Shown: positions 44,587 through 57,264 of the stretch, piece by piece
How the letters are laid out: each line of letters starts with the position of its first letter
Position numbering within the stretch: position 1 is the first letter of the stretch
NCBI GenBank assembly: GCA_004369085.1
Contig: ML210150.1
Coordinates: 370,318 to 434,317 of the forward strand
Direction: 5' to 3'
Length of the DNA stretch: 64,000 bases
From: Coprinopsis marcescibilis
Taxonomy: Eukaryota; Basidiomycota; Agaricomycetes; Agaricales; Psathyrellaceae
Translations under genes and position numbers: made by a program
Notes under the pieces: model-generated
What the model was told of the DNA's origin: nothing
The model's input: the letters and a program-made list of their open reading frames with translations, nothing else
Database searches by the model: none

Positions 44587-47228
44587 ATGTCATTCCCATT
44601 CCTACCCCTCGTTACCGGAGAATCTCAGGGTCTCCTCGATGCCCTCAACCGCATCGGTCCTGTTATCATATCCAGCGAAAAGTCGGCACCAGCGCTAGCA
44701 CCAACTTCTGCAGATCATCCATACCTCATCTTCCAATCAACCACTAATCCAGTTGATCTCGACCATCTCGTTCAACTGCTGAATGAAGGCATCGAAAAGC
44801 TCATCCTCCCTCTCTCATGGGCAAAGGAGGCCATAGGAGTAATCCCAGCAGAACGTCTGGTCGTCCTGCTAGATGGGGCGAATGTCAGTGCTGTATCTGA
44901 CTCCATTCGGAACGGAGTGTCAGGAGTGCTACTCAAAACCGCTTCGCTTGACCTCGATTTCGTGACTTCAATTTCGCAATTCTTCGCAGGTTCTCCGATA
45001 TACGTGCTTTCGACTTCATCAGCCCTCCCCGCATTGTCCACGGTGCGCCAGCTGCAGGGCATCGGAGCCAACCTGGTCTTGCCAGAAGACCAGCTAACCC
45101 TAGGCCCCTCATCGGACACCCATCTCAACGTTACCGACGTATACCTCGCTTCCGTCGTCTCCGACAGAAAGGATGGTCTATTCCCAACCATCGTTTCGAC
45201 GGAGACTGGCCATTCTCTGGGCCTCGTTTACTCCTCTCGCGAATCAGTCAACGAAAGCATTGTCTCCGGGAAAGGGGTATATCAATCACGGAAGCACGGA
45301 CTTTGGAGGAAGGGAGAAACCTCAGGAGCGACGCAAGACGTCGTTAGCATCCGACTCGACTGCGACTGCGACAGCCTCGAATTCCGTGTGGTGCAGCACG
45401 GTGCTGGATTCTGCCACCTCAACCGACAATCGTGCTTCGGAGAGGCAAGCGGATTGCCTGCTCTTGAGAACGTATTGTCGTCACGACTTCAAAACGCACC
45501 CGAGGGGTCGTACACCCACCGTCTTTTCAACGATCCAGCGTTGTTGCGTTCTAAGATCATGGAAGAGGCGGACGAACTTTGCACGGCAGAAACCAGGGAG
45601 GAAGTTGCATTCGAGGCAGCAGATCTTCTCTACTTCGCATTGACCAAGTGCACCGCGGCAGGCGTGACCATTGCCGACATCGAAAAGTCACTCGAGCTCA
45701 AGTCCAAACGTATAACGAGACGGCCCGGAAATGCGAAGCCACAGTTCGTCACCAAAGAAAAGACCACCGCAGCGCCTGCCCCCAGCAACCCAGCACCCCC
45801 AACATCGGGCATCATCAGCATGAGCACATACGACCTTGCTACATCATCCCCCGAACAATATTCTCTGCTTCTCCGGCGGCCTGTCTTGAACTCCAACCAA
45901 ATGATCGATAATGTCAAGCCCATTGTCAACGAGGTTCGCGACAGGGGCGACCAGGCTCTTCTTGACTTCACCGCCAAGTTTGATCGCGTCAAGATCGACT
46001 ATACCGTAATCTTCCCTCCATTCGCCCCAGAAACCATGGTCATGGACAGTAAAGTGCGCGACGCCATCAATGTCGCGTACTCCAACATCTGGAAGTTCCA
46101 CAAGGCACAGACAAGCAACTCGGTCCTCACGGTCGAGACAATGCCTGGCGTGAAATGCTCGCGATTTGCTCGTCCTATTACACGTGTTGGATTGTACATT
46201 CCTGGCGGCACAGCCATCTTGCCATCCACAGCTCTGATGCTTGGCATTCCGGCCCAGGTTGCTGGATGCAAAGAGATCGTTTTCGCAACACCACCTAGAT
46301 CCGATGGATCCATCTCCCCAGAGGTGATGTATGTCGCCAAGCTCGTTGGAGCAACTGCAATCTTGAAGGCTGGTGGTGCTCAAGCTGTGGCTGCGTTGGC
46401 GTACGGTACCGAGACCGTGCCAAAGGTCGACAAAATCTTTGGTCCTGGAAACCAATGGGTTACTGCCGCGAAGATGCTTGTGCAGAACGATACAGATGCC
46501 CTTGTATCGATCGACATGCCGGCTGGTCCTTCCGAAGTTTTAGTAGGTATCAGTTATGCCTCTATCGGTTTCTCACTAATCGAAATCTCAGGTTATCGCA
46601 GACAAGACATCCAACCCAGCCTTCGTCGCCTCCGATCTACTGTCGCAGGCCGAGCACGGAGTTGATTCTCAGGTCGTTCTCGTTGCAGTTGACCTGACAG
46701 AAGAACACCTATCAGAAATCGAAGCGGAAGTGAACAAACAGGCACTTCTCTTGGAGCGGGTGGATATTGTCCGGGTGTCCATCTCCAAGAGCAACATCGT
46801 CAAGGTTGCTACCGTCGATGAGGGGATTGCTTTCTCCAACGACTATGCACCTGAGCACTTGATCCTTCACCTCGAGAACGCGAGCGAAAAGGTATCCCAG
46901 ATCGATAATGCTGGAAGCATCTTCGTTGGTCCATACACACCCGAAAGGTATATGAAGTTCTGCTACTTTGTAGATATTCTGCTGATGTCGGTACGTTAGC
47001 TGCGGCGATTACGCATCAGGAACCAACCACACTCTTCCAACCAATGGGTATGCTCGACAGTTTAGCGGTGTCAACACGCTGTCTTTCCAGAAGCACATTA
47101 CATCGCAAGAGATCACCGAAGAGGGTCTTGGAGGCTTGGGACCTTATGTGGTGACGCTTGCAGATTGTGAAGGGCTCCAAGCGCACGCAAATGCCGTACG
47201 CATTCGGCTTTCAACCATGAGTAGCTAG
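44587..47228 (+). CDS. HIS4: Trifunctional histidine biosynthesis protein HIS4
   Basis: Three exons (44587-46542, 46592-46947, 47000-47228) encode 846 residues. Domains run in the fungal HIS4 order. First is an N-terminal phosphoribosyl-AMP cyclohydrolase region with [20 protein letters not shown]. Next is the phosphoribosyl-ATP pyrophosphohydrolase with [29 protein letters not shown] and AADLLYF. Last is histidinol dehydrogenase with [68 protein letters not shown] and [14 protein letters not shown]. It catalyses steps 2, 3 and the last two of histidine synthesis. A short Pro/Ala linker near residue 405 separates HisIE from HisD. Confidence 0.97.
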
Positions 47229-47353
47229 ATTATCCAGGCGAAGAAAAAATAAGCCAATTCAGCGATGGTATATGCATAGAATTATAGTATCTAAGAATGT
47301 GAGTAGGTAGCGTCTATGATTTACCAGCGATGGTCGATAACATCTGACTAAGA

Positions 47354-48752
47354 TCAGTTGGTGCGGTAGAGAGCACGTTTTGCGACCTTGACGATCAGGG
47401 GGGTGTCAGGGAATGCGAGGTTTTCGAGGTTCGTGGCATACTATCAACTGATATGAGAAACAAAACAAAACAAAACAATTGGTTGTATCAATGAACTCAC
47501 AGGAGTGGGGACATCAGCTCCAGTAACTCGCTCGACGGGGGCGTCGAGATAATCGAAAGCCTCGCTCTCGACGATCTGCGCACAGATCTCACTTCCAACG
47601 CCGAATTGTGGGAAGCCGCCTTCGACAGTAACGAGACGGTTTGTCTTTTTGACCGACTTGATAATAGTCTCGATATCGAGCGGTCGAATGCTGCGAAGGT
47701 TGATAACTTCGGCCTTGATTCCTTCCTTGGCCAAGATGTCTGCAGCTTCTAAACTATGGGTGACCATCTTGCTGTGGGCAACGAGCGTGATGTCGCTTCC
47801 TTCCCGCTCTACTTTGGCCTTGCCAATTGGGAGCAAAAAGTCGGAAGACATAGCTTCTTGTGACATTGGGAAAGAGACGCCATAAAGCATTTCGTTTTCC
47901 AGGAATACGACCGGATTGGGATCTCTGATTGCAGACTAGGGAGGCATCACATCCTTGTCATACAGAAGCAGAGTTTAAGTAGCGTACCTTAAGCAAACCC
48001 TTGCAATCTTCGGCGCTCCAAGGGCTAACGACCTTCAATCCCGGAATAGATCCATACCAAGCGGCATAGTCTTGGGAATGTTGGGCGCCAACGCCAGCAG
48101 CAGCGCCGTTAGGTCCTCGGAATACAACGGGACATGGTACATTGCCACCGGACATGTAGTACGTCTTGCCCGCTGAGTTGACGATCTGGTCAATGGCTTG
48201 CATGGCGAAATTGAAAGTCATGAATTCGCAACTAGGGGGGAAAAGGTTAAATAAATTTCGAGCGGAGAGGCTGAAGTGGGCTTACATTGGGCGGAGACCC
48301 TGAAGCGCTGCTCCGACAGCAATGCCAGCAAAACCCATCTCGGTAATAGGCGTGTCTACCACTCGCTTCTCACCAAACTTGTCCATGAGCCCCTTGGTCA
48401 CCTTGTAACAATACGGAACGAGTAAGCCAATGCCTTAGACTTTGACGTGGACGAAGCGCACCTTGTAAGCACCGTTGTAACGAGCAACTTCTTCACCGAG
48501 GATGAAAACGCTTTCGTCACGAGTCATCTCTTCCTCCATGGCGAGGTTGAGGGCCTCTCGGACGGTCATCTGTGCTGCCGCGTCAGTCTCGGATGCAAAC
48601 TGGGTATGACGCGACGAGCATACCGTGTGCTGTTCTGTTTCCGTGGCATATCGACGAAGGGCGACAAAAGCATGCCTTTGGAGCTTGGGAGTTGGCCGTC
48701 TGGCCCGTGCGAGAACGGGAGCGAACCGGGAAAGGGCCAGGGAGGAGACCAT
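47354..48752 (-). CDS. PDB1: Pyruvate dehydrogenase E1 component, beta subunit
   Basis: Six exons (48752-48624, 48569-48462, 48401-48286, 48231-47988, 47935-47501, 47440-47354) encode 372 residues. The first 43 residues are Arg/Ala-rich ([18 protein letters not shown]), a mitochondrial presequence. The mature protein starts [18 protein letters not shown] and shows [77 protein letters not shown] and [20 protein letters not shown]. This is the E1-beta subunit that with E1-alpha decarboxylates pyruvate using thiamine diphosphate in the matrix. It shares a 142-bp upstream region with the divergent SDR gene. Confidence 0.97.
47457..47478 (-). repeat. Pentanucleotide repeat (TTTTG) in PDB1 intron 5
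   Basis: About four copies of ACAAA/TTTTG lie inside the 60-nt last intron of PDB1, close to its donor on the minus strand. They probably serve only as intron sequence. Confidence 0.6.
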
Positions 48753-48894
48753 GGTGGAGGGGGAGATGAGGAAGGAGATTAGGGCACCGTGTAACTGCCA
48801 AACTCGATTGCTTGGGGTTGCGAACTTTTCAAACTCAGCTTCCCATTTGCGACTCCGGTCCGCCCAAAACTCTTTCGGATACGCCGCCATCACG

Positions 48895-49892
48895 ATGCAC
48901 AAACCGGTCGTTATCGTCACTGGCGCCTCCAAGTTCAGCATTTCAATCCCCAGCTTATCCAGATATTGACCAATACACGCAGGGGAATCGGGTTGGCTGT
49001 CACAAAGCATCTTATCCGTGAATTTGGCGCCCATGTAATCGCCATTTCTCGTTCCCGCACTCCAGAGCTCGTCCAGCTTGATCGTTCAGCCCCAAACAAT
49101 CTCGAGATCATTGAATGCGACGTGTTCGTCTTCCAACGCATGCTCCAGCGCAACCCACTGAGGTGTACATCTTAGCACAGATGAAAAGAGATTTTCCGAG
49201 GTTATCATTCATGCTGCTCACCGTCACCATGGCCTGGACGGCCTTATCCTCAATGCAGGCACCCTGGACCCAATGACACGGATCGGCGACGACACCCCTC
49301 TTTCCCAGTGGAGGGCTCATTTTGAAGTCAACTTCTTTACGCTCATCACCGCAATTAGGGAAGTACTTCCGTTTTTGAGGAAGAGTTCCAGGGGTGGACG
49401 CATCGTTTTTGTCAGTTCTGGAGCAGCAACCAAAGGAACAGCAGGTTGGGGACCTTACAATGCAAGCAAGGCTGCAATGAACTCCCTCTGCAGGTAATAT
49501 CCTCCTCCAAAATTAGATATCCACGCTCTGATTGCAGTTCAAAATAGAACATTGGGGGAAGAAGAGCCCGATGTAACCTCAGTCGCCATTCGGCCAGGAA
49601 TGGTTGATACCGATGTAGGAATGATTAATTCGTCAATGAGCGTCCCTGACCTGTGTAATAGATGCAAGTTAAACTAAGATTGATTGGAGCTGACTCCATG
49701 TCGTCGCAGGACCACGAAAAGTTCATCAAGGTCCACTCTGAAGGAAAGCTTGTAAAACCAGAAGACTGCGGCTACGTTATCGCAGCCCTCAGCCTTAAAG
49801 CGCCCAAATCTATGAGCGGCGCGTTTGTGAGCTGGGATTCGGATGAATGCGCACCATTCAGGAAGGGAGGTGATGGAAGCAGCGGTGTTTAA
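48895..49892 (+). CDS. Short-chain dehydrogenase/reductase (sepiapterin/benzil reductase-like)
   Basis: Five exons (48895-48932, 48983-49123, 49176-49493, 49548-49614, 49662-49892) give 264 residues. The cofactor motif [16 protein letters not shown] spans intron 1. Next come [27 protein letters not shown] (NNAG-type), [20 protein letters not shown] with the catalytic Ser, and [13 protein letters not shown] with the catalytic Tyr and Lys. [10 protein letters not shown] follows. It is a classical NADP-dependent SDR; substrate unknown, with yeast YIR035C/YIR036C-type benzil reductases the nearest I recall. Intron 2 uses a gttcgt donor at 49124, chosen because it alone restores DVTDE. Confidence 0.88.
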
Positions 49893-49978
49893 TATATAGC
49901 AATTGGATTCCTAAATTTGAATTATATATATAGGACCGGTGGTGAGCCCGAGGCTTCTGCTGCTCCTTGTCCTCAGCC

Positions 49979-51153
49979 ATGTTCTGCGTCGACGTCCACC
50001 ACCATTATTTCCCCCCAGATCTCAAGTTAGACAAGCAGGCTACAAACCAAACATTGGGATGGAAATCACCAGATGGTGTGCTTGACTGGTCCCCAGAGCT
50101 GAGTTTGCGTGCGATGGATGTCGCCGGTGTCGATGTCAGCATTCTTTCTTTCCCAGCCATTTCTCAAGGCCAACCTGGTTCAGCCAACCGTCATGAAACG
50201 AGGAAAAGGAACATTTACGTCGCAGATATCTGCAAAAGGTATCCAGATAGGTTTGGCTTTTTTGCCTCGTTACCGTTTCTTGACGATGTCGAAGGTAAGG
50301 TCAGACTGTTCCTTGTTGGCCCGATTGCCACCTAATTCTCTATAGGGTGTCTGGCTGAAATTGCTTTTGCATTTGACTCGGTGAAAGCCGACGGTGTGGC
50401 CATATCTTCTAGCTACGGGGAAGGACAGGAAGCCAGTAAGTTGATGGGTGGTTGTTCATGCCTTTAATATCTCAAGGTTATTAGAATACGTCGGCCATGA
50501 GCACTACAGCGAGATATGGAACGAGCTCAACAAACGTCGCGCAGTGGTGTTTCTGCACGGAACCCAGACGCCGTCTTCCACACCCGTTCCTCATCCTTGG
50601 CTCGGCGTTCCAATTACAGAAGTATGTCAGCTCTCTTCCTGGCTCGGGCGTTGCTTACTTTAGATGATAGGTTGGAAACGAAACATTCAAAGCTGCCGCG
50701 CATCTGGTGGTTACAGGGCGCAAACGCTCTTATCCCGATGTCAAAATCATACTCTCTCATATGGGAGGAACACTTCCAATACTTGCGTGCCGTGTAGCAG
50801 TTCTTTCGAACTACATGGGCTGCAACCTCACCCCCAACGAGATGCTGGATGATTTCAAAACCTTTTATTTCGAGACGGCTCTCAGCGCGTATGGGCCTAA
50901 TCTACAGTCCATCGAAGCGTTCGCGCTTCCGGATCATTTGCTATTCGGAACAGACCTTCCTGGTGAGTTTAGACATAGCTTTGCATACAAGGTTTAACTC
51001 ACGTCTTTAACCCCAGCAATAAGCAATAAATCTGCTCAATGGTTCACCAGTCAACTTAACGAGCATTATGCTCTCGACACACTCCGACTGAAGAAAGTGA
51101 TGCACGAAAACGCACTAAAGCTCTTCCCAAACAAACGACCATCGGTTACGTAA
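49979..51153 (+). CDS. Amidohydrolase-2 / ACMSD-like decarboxylase
   Basis: Five exons (49979-50294, 50346-50435, 50485-50621, 50671-50962, 51017-51153) encode 323 residues. The metal-binding HxH lies at the start (FCVDVHHHYFPPD). Other ligand positions are in RRAVVFLHGTQTPS, KIILSHMGGTLPILACRVAV and LLFGTDLP, where the conserved Asp sits. This is the TIM-barrel layout of 2-amino-3-carboxymuconate semialdehyde decarboxylase and related resorcylate decarboxylases. True substrate is unclear: tryptophan breakdown or aromatic acid decarboxylation are both possible. It lies 87 bp downstream of the SDR gene on the same strand, so the two could act together, but that is inference. Confidence 0.88.
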
Positions 51154-51280
51154 TTAGGAAGAAATTAGATTTCTATTCTATAATCGTAGTTATTAGTTAG
51201 TTGTGTGTAAATGTTTTTATGCCTTTTACTAAAATCTAATCGATGTACCGAGCCATGACCGCGATGTTACGGTCGTGTGG

Positions 51281-53170
51281 CTACAGATCTTCGGGCTCAT
51301 GTAGCCATCGCAATATCTCGGTATGCCCCAGGCTTCCGGTCATCAGCACTTCGCCATGTCTAGCTTTGGGGTCGCACCACACGTTCTTATGGACGCCATG
51401 CGAGCTTAAATATCGGCGAACACGCTGAACAAGATCAATTAGCAAACGGGGGAAATTGTCGGAAAATGTGCGGTACGAACTTGACAATCCAAAATTTCGT
51501 CCTTGCCTCCCAAGAAAAAGATCGTCTTGGATGGGTCTCGCACGTTTGGTATGTCTTCACACCAAAGAGCGTTGGCTACCCAGTCAAAGTGTCTGTGCAG
51601 CAGATTCGCTGAGCCAAGCTCTGTGCACACGAAGTACTTCATGAGAAGCTCCATTCCCTATGCAAAGATGGTGTAAGGATAAGCGTAATAAGGAAAATGT
51701 ATCTTACCGTTCTGGGGGCGCGGTACAGAAAGTTATAACACACATCTTGGTACCCGTCAGAAATAAGCGCAAAACACGAAACCTGTGGGACTCACCTCCT
51801 TCCCATGAACAGAACGTAACCGGGTCAACAAAGCACGACCGTGTCACGAGCTGTGGGTGTTCCTTTAGCATCCAGGCATGAGTGTAAGAGCCGCTGGTGG
51901 TACGGTCATTAGCATCGACAAGCCGAATTGATACCGAGGAAACATACTTGGAGTGGCTGATCACGGTCACTCCTTTCCCAACCAACTGATTTGCGACCTC
52001 CCCCTCCTCATCATTCACAAAATCTTCGTCAGAATACTCAACGTGGGCCCATCCGAGCACCCTCAGCAGCTCAGCAAGCTTATTTGACATCTGCTGTCGG
52101 TCCATTGGCTGGAGGAACCGTGGGTGAAAGACGTCCTGACTGATCTGGGGTTGTATAAGCACAAGGATTGGCCGGTCGGAGATCGTCTCGAACATATGGC
52201 TGAGGAGGAGATGGTACTGCAGCAGCCCCATGCCAAGTCCATGGATGAAAACGAGTGGTCGAGGAGAGGTCATATAGTCCCATCCATTAGGGATGCGGAG
52301 AATATATCTGACCAAATGTCAGGGATGAATCAAGGTTGAAGGGGATGCACTGACTCTAGGTCCTCGTAACTACCGAGGCGAGCGTTCCATTTAGTCTCGT
52401 AGTATTTTTGCAGCGTAAGGTTTATCGTCTTGATGAGAGCGTAGAATACGAGGGGTCGATTATAAATTGGGACTGGATCTAAAGTTTGACACAGTGGGCG
52501 AATGTCATGGTTGCGGCCGGGCGGTATCGTACAGCCCATACGTTTCTCCAGTTGGTCGACGGTGCTGTCTATTGCCTCACGGTGAGCGTCGGGAAGGTGT
52601 TCGTACGTCTGGTACTTGGAGTTATAGATGCACCAGTAGAGCCATTTTCTGACCTCCTCGAGCTTTACGCTCGACCAAGGAACCTTGCGAAACCAATTCC
52701 TGAGGCTGTTGCGGAAGTCAACCGCTCTGGGGTCGTCATAGGCCAAGTGGGAGACCTCATCATGGCCCTCTGTAACCTCTGAGCCGGGAAGTGGTGAAAG
52801 CCCTGCATTGAGGAGCCGATTGAGTGCGACTTGTATTTCGTTGAGTTCTGGCCAGGAGACTGGCCCTGTGACGTTGGAGACCTGGAGCGCGAGATGGTAA
52901 TGATAGACGCTGAAGAACACCTGCTACTTGTGAGCAGCACGTACGCGCACGAGATAAGAAGAGAGAAATTACCTCACAGAGAGCGACCAAGAAGAAAGAG
53001 ACGCCGAGAGTTTTGTAGAGCCAAACCCGTCCGGTATAGAGAGAATAAAGCACAAAAGCCCATGAGAGAGGAATAACGGACCATATGGGTAGAACTAGAG
53101 TGAAGAGGGTTGTATAAAAACAACGGGTTCTCCTTAGCAGGGGTTCCTGCAGCTCTGAGATATCAGACAT
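51281..53170 (-). CDS. Membrane-anchored alpha/beta hydrolase
   Basis: Seven exons (53170-52973, 52920-52355, 52307-51948, 51893-51796, 51745-51708, 51657-51481, 51424-51281) give 526 residues. The N-terminus has two hydrophobic segments (FYTTLFTLVLPIWSVIPLSW and TLGVSFFLVALCEVFFSVYH). After a helical region of about 190 residues comes the hydrolase: PLVFIHGLGMGLLQYHLLL (oxyanion loop), TVISHSNGSYTHAWML (nucleophile elbow SHSNG, replacing the usual GxSxG with S-x-S-x-G), TIFFLGGKDEILDCQ (acid) and RHGEVLMTG (His). Lipase or esterase activity on membrane lipids is likely; the substrate is unknown. It diverges from IDH1. Confidence 0.85.
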
Positions 53171-53435
53171 GATATCGGAGAAGAGAAAGGGGATGTGAGT
53201 CTAATTCGTGCACAGATGCATTTGCAAAACGTCAAAAATCGCGCCCGTCGGCGAGCGGCATGTCTGATTTTGATCCTCGACGGATGGAAGCACGTGGCCC
53301 GGATTAATTGGGACGTAGTATGTAAGCGACGATAACGGCGCGTTTCGAACCGCAAGCTTTCGGTCTTCCACCAAACTTTTTCATCCGACTTGTTTCTGTT
53401 CTTATTTACATAACCCAGCCCATTCCCCTTCAGCC

Positions 53436-55034
53436 ATGCTTCGCAGCGCCATCTCCTCCGTTGCTCGTCCTTCTCTATTCCGCCAGGTAGTCCTTTTATT
53501 TTTTATTCGCTTCTCGTCATGGGCGCCTTATCTTTACTTGCTCCGACTAGCGACACTTTGCGACTGCAATCTCGAGCAGTCTCGACAAGGTATGTACTCC
53601 GTCTTCCAGCAGTATATCTCTGCAGCTAACTCGTATTAAAGCCCACCAAGTACGGTGGAACTTATACCGTAGGTCACTCTCCATGAGGCTACCTGGTGTC
53701 TTGTGCCGATTTTGCCCGGAATAGGTTACCCTCATCCCTGGAGATGGTGTTGGTGCTGAAATCACCGACTCTGTGAAGGAGATTTTCGAGTATGTCAATG
53801 CTCCCATTGAATGGGACCAATACGACGTCTCAGGAATGTCATCCGCCGGCGAAGCACTCTTCAAGCAGGCTATGGAGAGTTTGAAGAGGAACAAAGTCGG
53901 ACTGAAGGGTGTGCCCGCTCGTCATTGTTTACATGGAATTGTCACTCACTTGGTCTTCCAGGGATCCTTTTCACCCCCATCTCGCAGTCAGGCCATATCT
54001 CATGGAATGTTGCCATGCGTCAGCAGCTGGACATCTACGCGTCCGTCGTCCTTTGCAAGTCCCTTCCAGGCATGCCCACCCGCCACAATGACGTCGATTT
54101 CGCTATTATTCGTGAAAATACCGAAGGCGAATACTCTGGCCTGGAGCATCAGAGCTTCCCTGGTGTCGTTGAGAGCTTGAAGGTCTCTACTCGTGCCAAG
54201 GCTGAACGTATTGTTCGCTTCGCCTTCGACTTTGCCCTCAAGAACGGCAGAAAGGTCGGGAGAAGTTTCATCAAAAATGAACGCGTGCTCAATTGAAATC
54301 CAGAAAGTTACTTGTGTCCACAAGGCCAACATCATGAAGCTTGGTGACGGCCTCTTCCTCAACACTTTCCGCCGCGTCGCAGAAGAATACCGTTCGTCAG
54401 GAATCGAATACAACGACATGATCGTGGACAACACGTATGTCTTTCTCTGAGTTACTGTTTTCACTTCTCACCCAACTGTCTTCCAGTTCCATGCAACTTG
54501 TCGCTCGCCCTCAGCAATTCGATGTCATGGTCATGCCCAACTTGTACGGTGCCATCGTTTCCAACATTGGTGCAGCCCTCGTTGGTGGACCCGGAATCGT
54601 TCCAGGATGCAACGTTGGACGGGTGGGTACCTTGAGAATTATTTTCTGCTGCGTTTCCTTACTGTCTTATAGGAATATGCCCTGTTCGAACCCGGCTGTC
54701 GCCATGTTGCTAGCGACATCATGGGTACCAACACCGCCAACCCTATCGCCATGATTTTGAGTGCAACCATGATGTTGCGTCATCTCGGGTTCGTGCATAC
54801 CGAACCATAACTTTAACCGCATATTGACTTGTGAATTAGTCTCGACCACATCGCCAACGCCATTGCTTCTTCCACCTTTGGCGTCATCAACGAAGGAAAG
54901 GTCCGAACCGTCGACATGGGCGGTGAGTAACGATCGATTGAGTCGTTTATTGTCTGCTAAACCCGGAAATAGGCTCGGCAACCACCTCTGAGCTCACGGG
55001 AGCGATCATCAACAAGATTGCTGCGAGCCAATAA
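53436..55034 (+). CDS. IDH1: NAD-dependent isocitrate dehydrogenase subunit 1, mitochondrial
   Basis: Ten exons (53436-53486, 53551-53589, 53642-53668, 53725-53908, 53962-54254, 54304-54434, 54487-54622, 54673-54788, 54840-54922, 54973-55034) encode 373 residues. A short presequence ([17 protein letters not shown]) leads to [20 protein letters not shown]. Family marks are [76 protein letters not shown] and [19 protein letters not shown]. The pattern fits Idh1, the regulatory partner of the catalytic Idh2 in the TCA cycle. The first three exons are only 51, 39 and 27 nt. Confidence 0.95.
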
Positions 55035-55951
55035 TGTATCATGGTCGAAGGCTCCATCACCTCAGGGGCATACTTCATAGAGAACTAGACGATGTCGGAA
55101 CATTTTCATATTAGATACTCGTGCGTCTTGGATAGCTTCTCGTTATATCCTGAGGGACATTCAAAAATTCCCGTGTACCTACCCACGTACCCTGCGCAGC
55201 GGCGAATTCTCATAGATTTTTCTACCGGGAGCGATGTGCATGTCCATTTAGCGTTTGTCAATGACCATATATGACGTCTTTAGACAATCTCGCATCCCCC
55301 AAATGACGCTCACACAGACACGAATAGTCCCGGACCCGATGTCAGTTTTTCTGCAAGGCGCATGTTATTGTTTATAAATTCGTCCTGAGGGTGTTCGGAT
55401 GTAAAGGTTAGCGCCCACTTGCTTAAGCTGCATGTCGTTAAAACAAAGGAACGTGGATTGAGCCGGCGTTCAGATTAATCTCAGTAGAAACTTCCGGATG
55501 GTTGGTCACTCGCTGCCAGTGGCATGTTCCTGTCTCTAGTCTCCACGTCAACTCTGACCGGCAACCTTCGCGCCACACACCCCTTGGGAAACATTATTTG
55601 TCGATTTTCCATAGGAATTCAAAAACGTTACTATATTTCAGCTTTTATATGGGATATAAAAGAGGTTGACATCTGAAGGATCAACAAGCGCTGGCTTGTT
55701 GGCGCGTGACGCCACAGCCACGACCGCGTTACTACAACGCCCCTGCAACGCTTCGAGTGTGTGGTTGCCTTGCTGCATGCGGAAGGTGCAAGCGGGATCC
55801 TTTGTACAACAGGCCACAATGCTGGGGTGGCTCTGGCTCATGGATTACTATAAGGACCTCCTCAGACCTTCCCGAATCACTCCCAGCTGGTCTGAGGTCA
55901 ACTCCTTTTTTCGCGATCGCCACACTCATTCCTATCCTTCTCCTCTTTACG
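55035..55951. other. Intergenic region after IDH1
   Basis: This 917 bp contains the IDH1 3' region and the upstream region of the next gene. TATAAAAG at 55656 could be its TATA box if the 5' leader is long or spliced. The frame upstream of 55952 is open to about 55706 but has no ATG and reads like non-coding sequence. Nothing else is seen. Confidence 0.4.
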
Positions 55952-56980
55952 ATGTCTGCACCGAGGATGCACCGCGACATGAGCTATAGAAAGCCGGTGC
56001 CAAAGTATGAGCCTACTCCTCCATCGTCACCTGTGCCTTCCCCATACGGCTGCGCTTCTGTTCCGCATCCCATCGACATACCCTCAGTAATGCCCCTATT
56101 ACTATGTCCTTGCTGCATAACTGACACCGACACGGTTACCCCAGGCATGGTGCAAGTCTCAACCAGGAGAATATTACGCAGAAGGGCCGTTCGATGTGGT
56201 GGTACCAAGTTTTTTGATTTCACAGCCGGTCCCGGTAATGCCTATGCCTATGCCATGCACCGCAATAGAAATTGTGGTCAACGAGAGAGCCCAGGAGGTA
56301 AGGGTATCACCGAGTGGTCGAACGAATGAGACTGAAATGTACCGTGCAGGCACAATTTAAGACTCATACGAGCCTAAATGAACCATTAACACGATACGCT
56401 ACGCCTGTCGAGAAAGAAGAGATAGGAGAGGGACTTACAGCAGGGAAGGCCCAAAAGCGTCGGATACACACAGTATGTGCAGTGTCTTGTTCAATGAGCC
56501 CGTTGGTGACATCCGTTCGGTATCGAACAGACATACAGACCACCGACGCCCCCACTACCTGCGTTGCATAAGAGGCGCAGATTAACGGCTACCTACCAGG
56601 TAGACGACGACAATACACTTCCACCGAAATACACCGCCGAGGATAGCGATAGGGCACCCCGGAATACGTCGATACGCACCATGCCGTCGTTTTCAACCGA
56701 AAAAACGTTTATCTCAGTGACGAGCCCCAGTGGCAGCAACACGTCCTCGGGAAGGACAACGGCGGCGAGCAACTACCCGCTCGATTCCAACACAAAACTG
56801 CGCTGCATGAAGGCCGTCGATATACGTTCAGAACATACGCCGAGAGATATGTTCCAGGTTGACCTCAAAACCCGTGTTGCGTCTGCCGAGGCGCCATCGA
56901 TATCAGAACAGCTGGGGGGCACGTTGCTGGAGCTCCACGCGCAGATGAAGAGAATTGGCTCAGTGCTATGCTGTTTCTGA
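55952..56980 (+). CDS. Unrecognised protein, probably disordered
   Basis: Four exons (55952-56086, 56145-56297, 56350-56472, 56531-56980) join in phase 0 at every junction with canonical sites and give 286 residues. I do not recognise the family. It has a Pro-rich start (KPVPKYEPTPPSSPVPSPYG), a hydrophobic stretch FDVVVPSFLISQPVPVMPMP, a basic PPLPALHKRRRLTATYQ, a Ser/Thr-rich middle and a helical end ISEQLGGTLLELHAQMKRIG finishing in LCCF. The Cys pair at the end could be a lipid-modification site, but that is a guess. Clean splicing supports a real gene. No catalytic motif or membrane anchor of usual length is visible. Confidence 0.65.
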
Positions 56981-57264
56981 GGAAATTTATTATGCTTAAA
57001 TTATATATCATAGGAAAATATGCAGTAGTTACCATGAAGTTGTATACCTGGTGTATACTGGATGGATGTACCAATACAAGAGAGCGCATTTCAAGAAATT
57101 GATGCAATCAATGAATCAACATGGAGCACAGACCAAACCAGTGACATCGTCCACCTTCCAGCAGCTACCTCCTCGTCATGAGTTGCTGAGAGCAGGGCTC
57201 TCCCTTCATTGTCCACCTGACACTTCTTATTCTCATTCTCTCGACTCTAGAGTTCTTTCTCTAA

